A DNA stretch of 64,000 bases. Origin: Vibrio proteolyticus NBRC 13287. Lineage in GTDB: Bacteria > Pseudomonadota > Gammaproteobacteria > Enterobacterales > Vibrionaceae. Where the stretch lies: NCBI RefSeq assembly GCF_000467125.1, contig NZ_BATJ01000009.1, forward strand, positions 1 through 64,000, given 5' to 3'. The first letter of the stretch is position 1; each line of letters opens with the position of its first letter. The notes under the pieces are model-generated. The model saw nothing but the letters and a program-made list of their open reading frames with translations, made no database searches and was not told the DNA's origin. Positions 51,254-60,586 of the stretch are shown here, piece by piece. The position numbers and the translations under genes were made by a program.

Positions 51254-51894
51254 TGGCCAACCTCTAATAAAATCTTTAATAACAGTGATTTTTCCACATA
51301 TCCCCAATATGAGCAAACTTCCTTGTGTGATTGAGGCGTGATTTATTGTGTTCACTGCGCATATTGAATAACTTTTACACCAAACCGTGGTTATCAACAG
51401 CAGGATGAGAGCTACGCCACATTTATTCACCTTTTCTGTGCATAACCATGTGTAGAATCAATGAGAAAGTGATCATTTTAAATACACTGCCGAGATGACC
51501 TGTGAGGTCACCTAAAAAACAAACAACAAAAAATATTAAATATCATAACCTTAAATATATTCTTTGTTTATTTTCAAACCCAGCGTGATATCTCATCTCC
51601 TTTCCACACAGATCGGTCAAAGATCCACCAACGACGATTTTATCCACATCAGTAGTGAACACTTCAGCATCACGTCAGAAAAATCAACCCTAAACTGAGG
51701 TTAAAACCCCTGTTTATTGATCCAGACCTCCGTAATCCTGCGTTTTCGACGCCACACTCTGTGGATAAGTTATGAATAGATGATCTTTTGGGCAAAACGA
51801 TCGTTATCTGACCATTCCCGGGACAACACTCGCCATTCCGTTGTGCTGGAAAAATTTGTTACCATACTGCGGATGATCGTCGGCGGAAACAGTC
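51254..51894. other. rppH-mutH intergenic region, DARS2-like DnaA-box cluster
   Basis: 641 bp without a gene. DnaA boxes (consensus TTATNCACA): TTATCCACA at 51640-51648 (+) and 51760-51768 (-), TTATGCACA at 51437-51445 (-). One-mismatch boxes: TTATCAACA 51391-51399 (+), TTATTCACC 51423-51431 (+), TTTTCCACA 51290-51298 (+). Three lie within 55 bp (51391-51445). In E. coli the DnaA-reactivating sequence DARS2 occupies this same rppH(ygdP)-mutH gap. Also present: TGACCT-GTG-AGGTCA (51496-51510), a perfect 6-bp inverted repeat. Function is inferred from motif and synteny. Confidence 0.65.
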
Positions 51895-52563
51895 ATGAAA
51901 CCAGAACCTCAGTCAGAACAAGAACTCCTCGAACGCGCTATGGGCATTGCCGGCCACTCATTTGCAGAACTGGCAAAGGAAGCGGGTATGGCCGTCCCGC
52001 CGGATTTGCGCCGCGACAAAGGCTGGGTCGGACAACTGCTTGAATGGCATCTGGGTGCCACCGCAGGCAGCAAACCGACCCAAGATTTTGCCCAGTTGGG
52101 TATCGAACTGAAGAGTATTCCGATCAGCCATAGCGGAAAACCGCTCGAAACCACCTTTGTTTGTGTCGCGCCACTGACCGGGGTGCATGGCCTGACTTGG
52201 GAACACAGCCATGTACGCAATAAACTGTCGCGTATCCTGTGGGTACCCGTGCAAGGCGAACGTGAAATTCCCCTGCCTGAACGACGGGTGGGCTCACCTT
52301 TACTTTGGTCGCCAGACGCTGATGAAGAAGCGCAGCTCAAACAAGATTGGGAAGAACTGATGGAATTGATCGTGCTGGGTCAGGTGGAACAGATCACCGC
52401 CCGTCATGGTGAGGTGCTACAGCTACGCCCCAAAGCGGCCAACGGCCGGGTGGTCACCGAAGCCTATGGCGCCACAGGCCGGCCAATCAAAACCCTGCCA
52501 CGCGGGTTCTATCTGCGAACGCAGTTTACTGCCCGTATTTTGCAACGGAACTTTCTCTCTTAG
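51895..52563 (+). CDS. mutH: DNA mismatch repair endonuclease MutH
   Basis: Cuts the unmethylated strand at hemimethylated GATC, activated by MutS-MutL. 222 aa with the nuclease core D-x6-ExK in [15 protein letters not shown] (catalytic Asp, Glu, Lys). MutH occurs only in Dam-methylating gamma-proteobacteria, consistent with a Vibrio. Divergent from rppH across the DnaA-box region. Confidence 0.96.
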   Translation: MKPEPQSEQELLERAMGIAGHSFAELAKEAGMAVPPDLRRDKGWVGQLLEWHLGATAGSKPTQDFAQLGIELKSIPISHSGKPLETTFVCVAPLTGVHGLTWEHSHVRNKLSRILWVPVQGEREIPLPERRVGSPLLWSPDADEEAQLKQDWEELMELIVLGQVEQITARHGEVLQLRPKAANGRVVTEAYGATGRPIKTLPRGFYLRTQFTARILQRNFLS

Positions 52564-52576
52564 CTCACCAGATGCG

Positions 52577-52897
52577 CTAATGACTGATGTGGTTCGCCAG
52601 TGATAACTCAATATCGCAATAACACTGGCCATCGGGGCTGCCGCACTCATCATAGGCGTTATGCAGCCGCAAGTACGCCCGTTCTACCCCCAGCCGGATC
52701 AATTCCTCTTTGACCTGCTCAATAGAGTCGAAGTGCAGCGTTTCACCCGCTTGCTTGATCGGCTCCAGCCGGTGTTTAAATTCAACCGCCAGCAAATACT
52801 GGGACAAATCAGAACATCCGATAACAAACACTTTCGGCGGTTGATAACTATCTTTGTGCGGGGCGTGAATCCACTTATCCAGTTGGTGTCTCTGCAT
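52577..52897 (-). CDS. Small uncharacterised protein, DUF6482-like
   Basis: 106 aa, soluble, no signal peptide or TM. Segments KVFVIGCSDLSQYLLAVEF and VKEELIRLGVERAYLRLHNAYDEC look like a small alpha/beta domain, with three Cys near the C-terminus (ECGSPDGQCYCD). It resembles the DUF6482 family, an assignment I hold only loosely. A very strong SD AAGGAGGTGA precedes the ATG. It is convergent with mutH (13 bp apart). No function known. Confidence 0.75.
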   Translation of the reverse strand: MQRHQLDKWIHAPHKDSYQPPKVFVIGCSDLSQYLLAVEFKHRLEPIKQAGETLHFDSIEQVKEELIRLGVERAYLRLHNAYDECGSPDGQCYCDIELSLANHISH

Positions 52898-53021
52898 AAA
52901 TCACCTCCTTAGCACAAAGTTTAGCTAAGCCATCTGTTTTTGCGAATCCCGTCTGTTTCTGCTTCCCCTCAGACAAACTCTTCCCCTATAGTGGGAGAAT
53001 CACAACAAGCAAGGAAGGACT

Positions 53022-54056
53022 ATGCAATACACCAAGCTGCCTCATTCAACGTTAGAAATCAGTAAGATCTGCCTTGGCACGATGACCTTCGGTGAGCAAA
53101 ACACACAAGCGGAAGCGTCCAGCCAGCTGGATTGCGCACTTGAGCGCGGAGTGAACTTCATTGATACGGCTGAAATGTATCCAGTGCCACCCAAAGCAGA
53201 AACTCAGGGACGCACGGAAGAGTTTATTGGGAACTGGCTGGAAAAGTCGGGGAAACGTGAAAAAATAGTGCTGGCGACCAAGGTTGCCGGGCCTCGTAAT
53301 GTCCCGTACATCCGAGATCACATGAGTCTCGATCGACGCAATATCCATCAGGCAATTGACGACAGCCTACGCCGTCTTAAAACCGACTACGTCGACCTGT
53401 ATCAACTGCATTGGCCTCAGCGTCAGACCAACTGTTTCGGCCAGCTCAACTATCCTCATCCAGACAGTCAGGATGAAGTCACACTGATTGAAACCCTTGA
53501 AGCACTGAGTGACCTGGTTAAAGCCGGTAAAGTGCGTTATATCGGTGTCTCGAATGAAACGCCGTGGGGCGTGATGACACTGCTGCGTTTGGCCGAAAAG
53601 CACGAACTGCCACGCATCGTCTCAATTCAGAACCCCTATAACCTGCTCAACCGCAGCTTTGAAGTCGGTTTGTCGGAAATCAGTCACTTTGAAGGCGTTC
53701 AGCTGCTTGCTTATTCGCCACTGGCGTTTGGTTGCCTGAGCGGTAAATATCTCAACGGTGCGCGTCCGGAAGGGGCTCGCTGCACTTTATTTGAACGCTT
53801 TGTCCGCTACTTTACGCCACAAGGCGTCAAAGCCACGCAAGCGTACGTCGATTTAGCGCGTGAGCACGGCCTGGATCCGGCTCAGATGGCGCTGGCATTT
53901 GTCAATCAACGTCCGTTTGTGGCCGCCAATATAATTGGAGCCACCAACCTGGAACAATTGAAGTCGAACATTGACAGTATTGAAGTCGAATTAACTCAGG
54001 AGTTGCTTGAGGGCATTCAGCAGATCGGAACGACTTACTCCAATCCTTGCCCATAA
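53022..54056 (+). CDS. tas: NADP(H)-dependent aldo-keto reductase Tas
   Basis: 344 aa, TIM-barrel aldo-keto reductase close to E. coli Tas (346 aa), which was found as a suppressor of tyrosine auxotrophy in starved cells; natural substrate unknown. Key parts: GTMTFGEQN, catalytic region FIDTAEMYPVPP (Asp and Tyr), Lys in LATKVAGP, His in YQLHWPQR, and ISNPx-like VSIQNPYNLLNRSFE. mutH-tas proximity is shared with E. coli. Strong SD AAGGAAGG. Confidence 0.95.
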   Translation: MQYTKLPHSTLEISKICLGTMTFGEQNTQAEASSQLDCALERGVNFIDTAEMYPVPPKAETQGRTEEFIGNWLEKSGKREKIVLATKVAGPRNVPYIRDHMSLDRRNIHQAIDDSLRRLKTDYVDLYQLHWPQRQTNCFGQLNYPHPDSQDEVTLIETLEALSDLVKAGKVRYIGVSNETPWGVMTLLRLAEKHELPRIVSIQNPYNLLNRSFEVGLSEISHFEGVQLLAYSPLAFGCLSGKYLNGARPEGARCTLFERFVRYFTPQGVKATQAYVDLAREHGLDPAQMALAFVNQRPFVAANIIGATNLEQLKSNIDSIEVELTQELLEGIQQIGTTYSNPCP

Positions 54057-54062
54057 GGGATT

Positions 54063-54090
54063 CCGGGTCAGGTGTCAGCACCTGACCCGG
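54063..54090. repeat. 12-bp-stem hairpin between convergent genes
   Basis: Perfect inverted repeat CCGGGTCAGGTG / CACCTGACCCGG with loop TCAG, between the end of tas and the end of the next gene on the opposite strand. No T run follows on either side, so it is not a standard terminator, but it could cap both transcripts. Confidence 0.7.
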
Positions 54091-54095
54091 TCAGA

Positions 54096-54347
54096 TTACG
54101 TAGGTATTCGCGCACTGAGTACTCGACGCAGATGACGCACACGACGTTCCGCTTTAACTGCATCAGGCTCAGACATACCGACCGGACGGCCATCTTGTTC
54201 CAAACCGATGTCTCGCAGCAGATGGACGTTGTTCCACGGTAAATCGTGAGCGCTACGGCGCAACTTGCGTTTCCAAACTCGTTCTTCACGTTTCAGATCA
54301 GCGCGTACCAGTAAGGTGGCTAGTTTCAGGTAGACAGAATGACTCAT
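54096..54347 (-). CDS. DUF1127-like small basic protein
   Basis: 83 aa, highly basic, no TM. Contains LLRDIGLEQDGRPVG, reminiscent of the DUF1127 (YjiS) core in which an Arg-rich helix precedes L-x-DIGL; some DUF1127 proteins bind RNA. SD GGAG is well placed. It lies between tas and vpsR, where V. cholerae also has a hypothetical gene. No function is known. Confidence 0.75.
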   Translation of the reverse strand: MSHSVYLKLATLLVRADLKREERVWKRKLRRSAHDLPWNNVHLLRDIGLEQDGRPVGMSEPDAVKAERRVRHLRRVLSARIPT

Positions 54348-54470
54348 GGTATTTCTCCAGTAGATTAAGAGTAAGTTACTGGGAAAATAGCAGTCTGGAA
54401 AAATGGGAGTACAACTTGGGGTTTACCCGTCAGGCTGCTATTTTCCGCAGCCTAAAAGGTTACGGATCAA

Positions 54471-54590
54471 TTAGTTATCGGTACCAGGTTTACGATCAGA
54501 CATAGCGTCGTTACGGCAAATAGAAGTCGCCATATCTCGGGCTACGATCGCAGAAGCGCAAACTTGGATGAATACAGATAGATGTTTCAT
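54471..54590 (-). CDS. Putative 39-aa small protein
   Basis: Short ORF beginning MKHLSVFIQVCASAIVARDM, with a hydrophobic N-terminal stretch (about 4-16) and a polar tail ending KPGTDN. Its ATG is preceded by AGGAGG at ideal spacing, much better than expected by chance. An imperfect hairpin (AGGCTGC / GCAGCCT, 54432-54453) lies downstream but lacks a T run. I recognise no family. It could be a small membrane-associated protein or a leader; the strong SD is the main support. Confidence 0.45.
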   Translation of the reverse strand: MKHLSVFIQVCASAIVARDMATSICRNDAMSDRKPGTDN

Positions 54591-54803
54591 TTTGCGCCTC
54601 CTGGTCGAAAAAAATTAATCCATTGAAAGAGTTAGATGTGGAGCTGTGCTCACGGTTAAATTCTAAGCAAACCAGATGAATATTCAACCAAATATTCTTA
54701 TTCTTTGAGAAAATAAATTTTTCGTCTGATATTCAAACCATATGCCAATCAGGAATAACATATTCACCTGAACAATATTCAACTAATAAAATAATCGGTC
54801 AAT

Positions 54804-54829
54804 AAAAAAGGCTGCCTTTTCAGGCAGCC
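54804..54829 (-). terminator. vpsR terminator
   Basis: On the minus strand, stem GGCTGCCT / AGGCAGCC with 4-nt loop (54810-54829) followed by six T. It lies about 30 bp after the vpsR stop. Confidence 0.92.
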
Positions 54830-54857
54830 CAAGGACAGTAATCGGTATTGATCGCGT

Positions 54858-56192
54858 TCAGACAGAACTTTCTGTGATCAAATTGTGTTTATTGAGCAGA
54901 CGGTACATGGTGGCGCGGGAAACACCCAGTTCTTTCGCCGCCATCGAAACCTGACCAGAGTGCGACTCCAGTACTAATAGCAGAGCATCCCGCTCACTGC
55001 GTTCACGAATGCTCTTCAGGCTGCGTTTGCCGTCGCTGCGTTTGGGTAAGTCGAGCTGCAACTCGTCAATCATCACGGAGTCAGACATCAGCACCACGCG
55101 CTTGATCTGATTCATCAGCTCACGCACATTACCCGGCCAGTGGTAACGAGTCAGGGCCCGGGTTGCGTCTTCGGTAAAACTGCGCGCCTGCGCATTGAAC
55201 TCTTTCGAGTATTCCTGCAGGAAATGACGCGCCAGGATCGCAATGTCTCCCGCCCGCTCTTTCAGGCTCGGGACATTGATTCGCAGTACATTAATGTAGT
55301 GGTAGAGTTCTTCGTTGAAATCACCGTCTATCAAGGCTTTTTCAATATCGGCAGAATTGGCCGCCAAAATACGCACATCGACTTCTTTGCGACCACCCGC
55401 TGTCTCTACCGTACCTTCTTGTAAGAAACGCAGCAGGTTCAGTTGCTGAGACTTGGGCAGTGTCAGGATGTCGTTCAGCAAAATAGTTCCTCCGTCAGCA
55501 CGCTCCAGCATAGAGGCATCACTGCCTTCCTCCAGATTGATGCCAAACAGATCGGCCTCAAGACTGCGCTCGGACATGGCTCGGCAGTTAACTGAAATGA
55601 ATTCGCGATTGCCTCGGGATGACGTTTTATGAATAGCCCGCGCGACGGTTTCTTTGCCAGTACCACTTTCACCGTAAATCAGAATGCTAACGTCGGTCGG
55701 ACCGATACGTTTGATCTGATCACGCAGACGTTTCATCGGGATCGAGTCGCCAATCAGTCCCATATTGCTGGTCGAGCCATAATGCGGCCAGACTTTCTTC
55801 TCCAGCTTCAGCATACCTAATTGGTGACCAATGGTGCTGAGCAACTGGGCATCAGGGATCGGAGCGGTGAAGAAATCGATACAGAAGTTAACGATAAACT
55901 GGCAGATGGTGTCTGAACTCAGTTGCGACTCGCGAATAAACGCCAGCCAACGCACCTGCTTATGATTACTGACCAGATTCGCAATACCGTTGAGACTGAA
56001 TTCATCGTGACTCAGGTCAACGATACCAATACAAGGTCCGGTTTCGGTGAACAAAGCATCTGCTTTACGCAGATCCGCGCACTGAGTGCAACGCCAGCCA
56101 ACCTGCTCCAAAACTGAGAGCCAGGGTTCATATGTACCACCAACAACGATAAGTGAACCAGGGACAGAATCCATTCGGAATTGATTACCCAT
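54858..56192 (-). CDS. vpsR: Biofilm master regulator VpsR
   Basis: 444 aa, the same length as V. cholerae VpsR and very similar throughout. Receiver-like N-domain with Asp59 (GIVDLSHDE), AAA+ domain with Walker A GESGTGKE near residue 170, and a C-terminal Fis-type helix-turn-helix (SMAAKELGVSRATMYRLLN). VpsR activates Vibrio polysaccharide and other biofilm genes when c-di-GMP is high. It departs from sigma54 activators: the GAFTGA loop is absent (DLFGINLEEGSDAS instead), and Walker B reads LLND rather than LFLDE. This fits the reported action with sigma70 polymerase. Followed by its own terminator. Confidence 0.96.
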   Translation of the reverse strand: MGNQFRMDSVPGSLIVVGGTYEPWLSVLEQVGWRCTQCADLRKADALFTETGPCIGIVDLSHDEFSLNGIANLVSNHKQVRWLAFIRESQLSSDTICQFIVNFCIDFFTAPIPDAQLLSTIGHQLGMLKLEKKVWPHYGSTSNMGLIGDSIPMKRLRDQIKRIGPTDVSILIYGESGTGKETVARAIHKTSSRGNREFISVNCRAMSERSLEADLFGINLEEGSDASMLERADGGTILLNDILTLPKSQQLNLLRFLQEGTVETAGGRKEVDVRILAANSADIEKALIDGDFNEELYHYINVLRINVPSLKERAGDIAILARHFLQEYSKEFNAQARSFTEDATRALTRYHWPGNVRELMNQIKRVVLMSDSVMIDELQLDLPKRSDGKRSLKSIRERSERDALLLVLESHSGQVSMAAKELGVSRATMYRLLNKHNLITESSV

Positions 56193-56435
56193 TTTTCTGT
56201 TCCTTATATCAATTTTTATAGTATTACGTGCTCATTACAGAGCACTTCACTGCGAGCCGTTACATTATCGAGACTCGCCAAGATAATCTGTCTCAATGTT
56301 AAGACTAGACATGTAATAGTGCTTTTACCATGACTTTTATTAATACAAGTTCATATTCTTGGTCAAATGGGGGCGAATTCTGCTTCAGGAAGGCGATAAA
56401 AGGCCCAATACGGGTAATAGGGCAAACCTAAGATG

Positions 56436-56466
56436 AAAAAAAACCACCCGAAGGTGGTTTTTTCAA
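56436..56466. terminator. lysS terminator
   Basis: 8-bp stem AAACCACC / GGTGGTTT with loop CGAA, flanked by A- and T-runs on both sides; immediately after the lysS stop on the minus strand. Confidence 0.92.
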
Positions 56467-56474
56467 TCTCAAAT

Positions 56475-57992
56475 TTAAGCCTGTGGGCGCATAGCCGGGA
56501 ACAGGATAACGTCTCGAATGGTGTGCGTGTTGGTAAACAACATGGCCAAACGGTCGATACCAATACCCTGACCGGCCGTAGGTGGCAGGCCGTGTTCCAG
56601 AGCGGTAATGTAGTCCGCATCGTAGTACATGGCTTCGTCATCACCCGCATCTTTCGCATCAACCTGCGCTTTAAAGCGTGCGTCCTGATCTTCAGCATCG
56701 TTCAGCTCAGAGAAGCCGTTCGCCACTTCACGGCCACCGATGAAGAATTCAAAACGGTCAGTGAAGAACGGGTTGTCATCGCTGCGGCGTGCCAACGGCG
56801 AAATGTCCGCCGGGTAGCCCGTGATGAAGGTTGGCTGAATCAGTTTTGGTTCAGCGGTTTCACCAAAGATCTCTTCCAACAACTGACCACAGGTCCAGAA
56901 GCTTTCAACTTCAACATGAACTGATTTCGCAATCGACACCATCAACTCACGGTTTTGCAGATCAGCTTCCGTCAGCGCCTGGATCTGTTCATGAGTCGGG
57001 TTGTAGTGTTTGATCGCTTCGAACATGCTCATACGCGCGTATTTGCCGCCAAACTCAACCGTTTCATCGCCGTATGGCATTGAGGTTGAACCCAGTACGT
57101 TCATCGCCACAGTACTCAGCATCTCTTCGGTCAGATCCATCAGATCTTTGTAGTCAGCGTATGCCTGGTAGAATTCCATCATAGTGAATTCTGGGTTATG
57201 ACGTGGCGACAGACCTTCGTTACGGAAGTTACGGTTGATCTCAAACACACGGTCAAAACCACCGACTACCAGACGCTTCAGGTACAGTTCAGGCGCGACA
57301 CGCAGGAACATGTCGATGTCCAGTGCATTGTGATGCGTGACGAACGGACGCGCCGTTGCGCCTCCAGGGATCACGTGCATCATTGGTGTTTCAACTTCCA
57401 GGTACCCTTTCGAGCTCATGAAGTTACGGATCGCAGACACCAGCTTAGAACGGATGATGAACGCCTGACGAGAGTCTTCGTTGACGATCAGATCCACGTA
57501 GCGCTGACGGTAACGCATCTCCTGGTCGGTCAGACCATGGAATTTCTCTGGCAGAGGACGCAATGCTTTGGTCAGCAGCTCATACTCTTCCATGTTCACG
57601 TACAGATCGCCTTTGCCTGACTTGTGCAGCGCACCTTTCACACCGATAATGTCACCGATGTCCAGGCCTTGGTACTGCTCTTTCAGAGCTTTCTGAACAT
57701 CTTTCGAGGCGTAAGCCTGAATGCGGCCAGAAGTTTCCTGAATGACCAGGAATGGACCACGCTTCGCCATGATACGACCTGCGATCGCCACTACGTGGTT
57801 CAACGCTTCCAGCTCTTCTTTGCTCTTTTCACCGAACTCTTTTTGCAGATCGCCCGCCAGGCTGTCACGACGGAAGTCGTTTGGGTGACCGTTTGCTTTG
57901 CAGCTCTTTCGGATCTCATCCAGTTTCGCGCGGCGTTCAGCAATCAGTTTGTTTTCTTCTAGTACAGTTTCGTTTTGAACAGCATCAGTCAT
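56475..57992 (-). CDS. lysS: Lysine-tRNA ligase (class II)
   Basis: Charges tRNA-Lys; 505 aa. N-terminal OB-fold anticodon-binding domain (about 65-150), then class II core with motif 2 ([20 protein letters not shown]) and motif 3 ([12 protein letters not shown]). Complete, ends in a strong terminator. It follows prfB by 35 bp on the same strand: the prfB-lysS operon of E. coli. Confidence 0.98.
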   Translation of the reverse strand: MTDAVQNETVLEENKLIAERRAKLDEIRKSCKANGHPNDFRRDSLAGDLQKEFGEKSKEELEALNHVVAIAGRIMAKRGPFLVIQETSGRIQAYASKDVQKALKEQYQGLDIGDIIGVKGALHKSGKGDLYVNMEEYELLTKALRPLPEKFHGLTDQEMRYRQRYVDLIVNEDSRQAFIIRSKLVSAIRNFMSSKGYLEVETPMMHVIPGGATARPFVTHHNALDIDMFLRVAPELYLKRLVVGGFDRVFEINRNFRNEGLSPRHNPEFTMMEFYQAYADYKDLMDLTEEMLSTVAMNVLGSTSMPYGDETVEFGGKYARMSMFEAIKHYNPTHEQIQALTEADLQNRELMVSIAKSVHVEVESFWTCGQLLEEIFGETAEPKLIQPTFITGYPADISPLARRSDDNPFFTDRFEFFIGGREVANGFSELNDAEDQDARFKAQVDAKDAGDDEAMYYDADYITALEHGLPPTAGQGIGIDRLAMLFTNTHTIRDVILFPAMRPQA

Positions 57993-58027
57993 TTTTCGAT
58001 GTATCCTGTCGTTAGTCGGTGAAAAGC

Positions 58028-59126
58028 TTACAAACCTGATTTCAGGCTAGCTTCAATGAATTTGTCCAGATCGCCATCAAGCACCGCTTGAGTGTTGCGG
58101 TTTTCAACGCCGGTACGGAGGTCTTTAATGCGGGAATCATCCAGTACGTAAGAACGGATCTGACTGCCCCAACCGATGTCGGATTTGGCGTCTTCGTTGG
58201 CTTGTTTTTCCGCATTCTGCTTTTGCAACTCGAGTTCAAACAGCTTAGCGCGCAGCTGTTTCATCGCCTGATCTTTGTTCTTATGCTGCGAACGGTCATT
58301 CTGACACTGCACCACAGTATTGGTCGGAAGGTGGGTAATCCGTACCGCAGATTCCGTGGTGTTGACGTGCTGACCACCCGCGCCCGACGCACGGTACACG
58401 TCGATACGCAGATCCGCCGGATTAATATCGATATCGATGTTTTCATCAACCTCTGGATAAACAAACGCAGACGCAAATGAAGTGTGACGACGACCGCCGG
58501 AGTCGAACGGTGATTTACGCACCAACCGGTGCACACCGGTTTCCGTTCTTAGCCAACCGTACGCGTATTCACCCGAAATACGGACCGTTGCCGATTTCAG
58601 ACCCGCCACCTCACCTTCGGAAACTTCGATCACTTCGGCTTTGAAGCCTTTGGCTTCAGCCCAGCGCAGATACATCCGCAGCATCATGTTCGTCCAGTCC
58701 TGCGCCTCAGTACCACCGGAGCCCGCTTGCAGGTCAATATAACAATCCGAGCTGTCATGATCGCCAGCGAACATACGACGAAACTCGAGCAGTGCCAGTT
58801 TTTCTTCCAGCTCAGCCAATTCAGGTTCGATTTCGTCAAACGTTTCCTGATCGTCGGCTTCCACCGCCAGCTCAAGCAGCCCTTCCACGTCGTCGACGCC
58901 CTGCTCCAGTTGCTCAATGGTTTCCACAACCGCTTCCAGAGAAGCACGTTCCTTACCCAATGCTTGCGCACGTTCAGGTTCGTTCCAGACATCCGGTTGT
59001 TCTAATTCTGCGTTGACTTCTTCTAGACGCTCTTTTTTGGCGTCATAGTCAAAGATACCCCCTCAGGACATTCGTGCGCTCAGACACGTCCTGGAGACGG
59101 TTTTTAATAGGATTGATTTCAAACAT
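58028..59126 (-). CDS. prfB: Peptide chain release factor 2, with programmed +1 frameshift
   Basis: Terminates translation at UAA and UGA. The protein (365 aa) is made from two frames: codons 1-25 from ATG 59126 ([20 protein letters not shown]...), then an in-frame TGA (59049-59051) at CTT TGA C; slipping +1 continues as [11 protein letters not shown] to 58028. The shift signals are intact: AGGGGG SD-like stimulator (59058-59063) just upstream of CTT. Anticodon-mimic SPF (RKSPFDSGG) and catalytic GGQ (SGAGGQHVN) are present. Low RF2 allows the shift, so the gene self-regulates. Automatic calling starts it too late, after the stop. Confidence 0.97.
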
Positions 59127-59223
59127 GTTTGCTTTGCACTTTCGTGTAGAATTTAACCGAAGAATTCTACTGAAAAATGTGATGAAGATACAGGAAAAAT
59201 TAGAGTTCGCTAATCGCTATAGA

Positions 59224-59251
59224 AAAGGCCGGCGCTATAGCGCCGGCCTTT
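59224..59251 (-). terminator. brnQ terminator (28-bp perfect palindrome)
   Basis: Arms AAAGGCCGGCGCTA / TAGCGCCGGCCTTT make a perfect 28-bp palindrome followed on the minus strand by TCTATAG after a short T run; 22 bp after the brnQ stop and about 100 bp upstream of the prfB start. Confidence 0.8.
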
Positions 59252-59272
59252 GATATTCAACCGCTGATTGGA

Positions 59273-60586
59273 TTAGGCCATGTCGTCGGCCAGTTGCTCT
59301 TTTTCACTCGAACCGATAAAGAAGACACACACAATCGACAGTGCGGTTGGCAACAGCCAGGCCATTCCCACATCGAATAATGGCAGCATGTTAAGCATCG
59401 AGACATCCATGCCCGCCACTTTGGCCCCATCGATGGCTGCAAACAGCAGAGAAACCAGCATCACCGTACGGTACGCCATTTTCGGGTTAGGCAACTTCTT
59501 GCGCAGGAAAGTCAGTGCCACCAGCGCGATCGCCACCGGATAAAGCGCAAACAACACTGGCACCGACAGAGAAATCAATTGTGACAGACCCACGTTGGCT
59601 ACCACTGCGCACGCAACGCCGTTGATAATAACCCAGGTTTTGTACGACAGCGGCGTCAGCGAACTGAAGTAATCCGAACACGCCGAGATCAGGCCGATCG
59701 CGGTTGTCAGACACGCCAGCAGCACGATGACCGACAGAACGATTTGACCGTAAGAGCCAAACAGCGCCTGAACATATTGACTCAGCACCACACCGCCATT
59801 GTCAGCTCCGGCAGCGACAACCGAGCTGGTTGCGCCCAGGTAGAACAGCGAAATGTAGACAAACGCCAGTCCAGCGGCAGCAATGAAGGCAGCACTGATC
59901 AGGTACTTAGTAGTGGCAGCGCGTTCGGTAATGCCTTTGCCGCGCAGCGCATCCACCATCAGTACACCAAACATCAGTGAGGCGAACGTGTCCATGGTGT
60001 TGTAACCTTCCAGGAAGCCTTTCTGCAGAGGATGGGTCAGGTATTCTCCCTGCGCCGCCACGATGTCCCCTTGAGGATTCATAAATACGCCAACGGCCAG
60101 CGCGATCAATCCAAGAAACAGTACCGGGGTCAGAACTTTACCAATCATGTCGATCAGTCGTCCCTGGAACCAGGCAAACACCATCGCTACGATGAAGAAA
60201 ATGATAGAAAAAGCCGTTAGCTGGAACTGACCGGCGTCAAGCATAAATGGCTTAACCGCCATTTCGTACGCCACCAGTCCGGTGCGCGGCGCCGCAAATG
60301 CTGGCCCGATAATGATGAAAATCAGCACCGCCATAATGGTCGCTGCACGCTTGGGCAAATCTTTGGTCATGTGTTCCCATGTACCACCCGCCAGTGCGAT
60401 GGCAATAATGGTGATCAAAGGCAGTCCGACCGCCGTCAGTAGGAAACCTGTCATTGCCGGTAAAAGGTTGTCACCCGCAAGTTGCCCTGCAAATGGTGGG
60501 AAAATGATGTTTCCGGCACCCAGGAAAAACGCAAACAGCATAAAGCCGATTGCAACAATATCTGTTAGTTTTAAAGTCTGCTTCAC
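59273..60586 (-). CDS. brnQ: Branched-chain amino acid transporter BrnQ (LIVCS family)
   Basis: 437-aa inner-membrane Na+-coupled symporter for Leu, Ile and Val with about 12 TM helices. The N-terminus LTDIVAIGFMLFAFFLGAGNIIFPPFAGQLAG is the family signature region (residues 6-37 roughly). The start codon is GTG with AAGGG upstream. It reads towards prfB but has its own terminator. Confidence 0.95.
   Translation of the reverse strand: MKQTLKLTDIVAIGFMLFAFFLGAGNIIFPPFAGQLAGDNLLPAMTGFLLTAVGLPLITIIAIALAGGTWEHMTKDLPKRAATIMAVLIFIIIGPAFAAPRTGLVAYEMAVKPFMLDAGQFQLTAFSIIFFIVAMVFAWFQGRLIDMIGKVLTPVLFLGLIALAVGVFMNPQGDIVAAQGEYLTHPLQKGFLEGYNTMDTFASLMFGVLMVDALRGKGITERAATTKYLISAAFIAAAGLAFVYISLFYLGATSSVVAAGADNGGVVLSQYVQALFGSYGQIVLSVIVLLACLTTAIGLISACSDYFSSLTPLSYKTWVIINGVACAVVANVGLSQLISLSVPVLFALYPVAIALVALTFLRKKLPNPKMAYRTVMLVSLLFAAIDGAKVAGMDVSMLNMLPLFDVGMAWLLPTALSIVCVFFIGSSEKEQLADDMA

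Noticed and set aside
51254..51430. N-terminal extension of the rppH frame by 59 codons
   Set aside because: No similarity to RppH, carries DnaA boxes, and the GTG at 51253 has an SD and the family N-terminus.
54858..56192. Generic sigma54-dependent (NtrC-type) activator
   Set aside because: No GAFTGA motif; length, Asp59 and sequence match VpsR instead.
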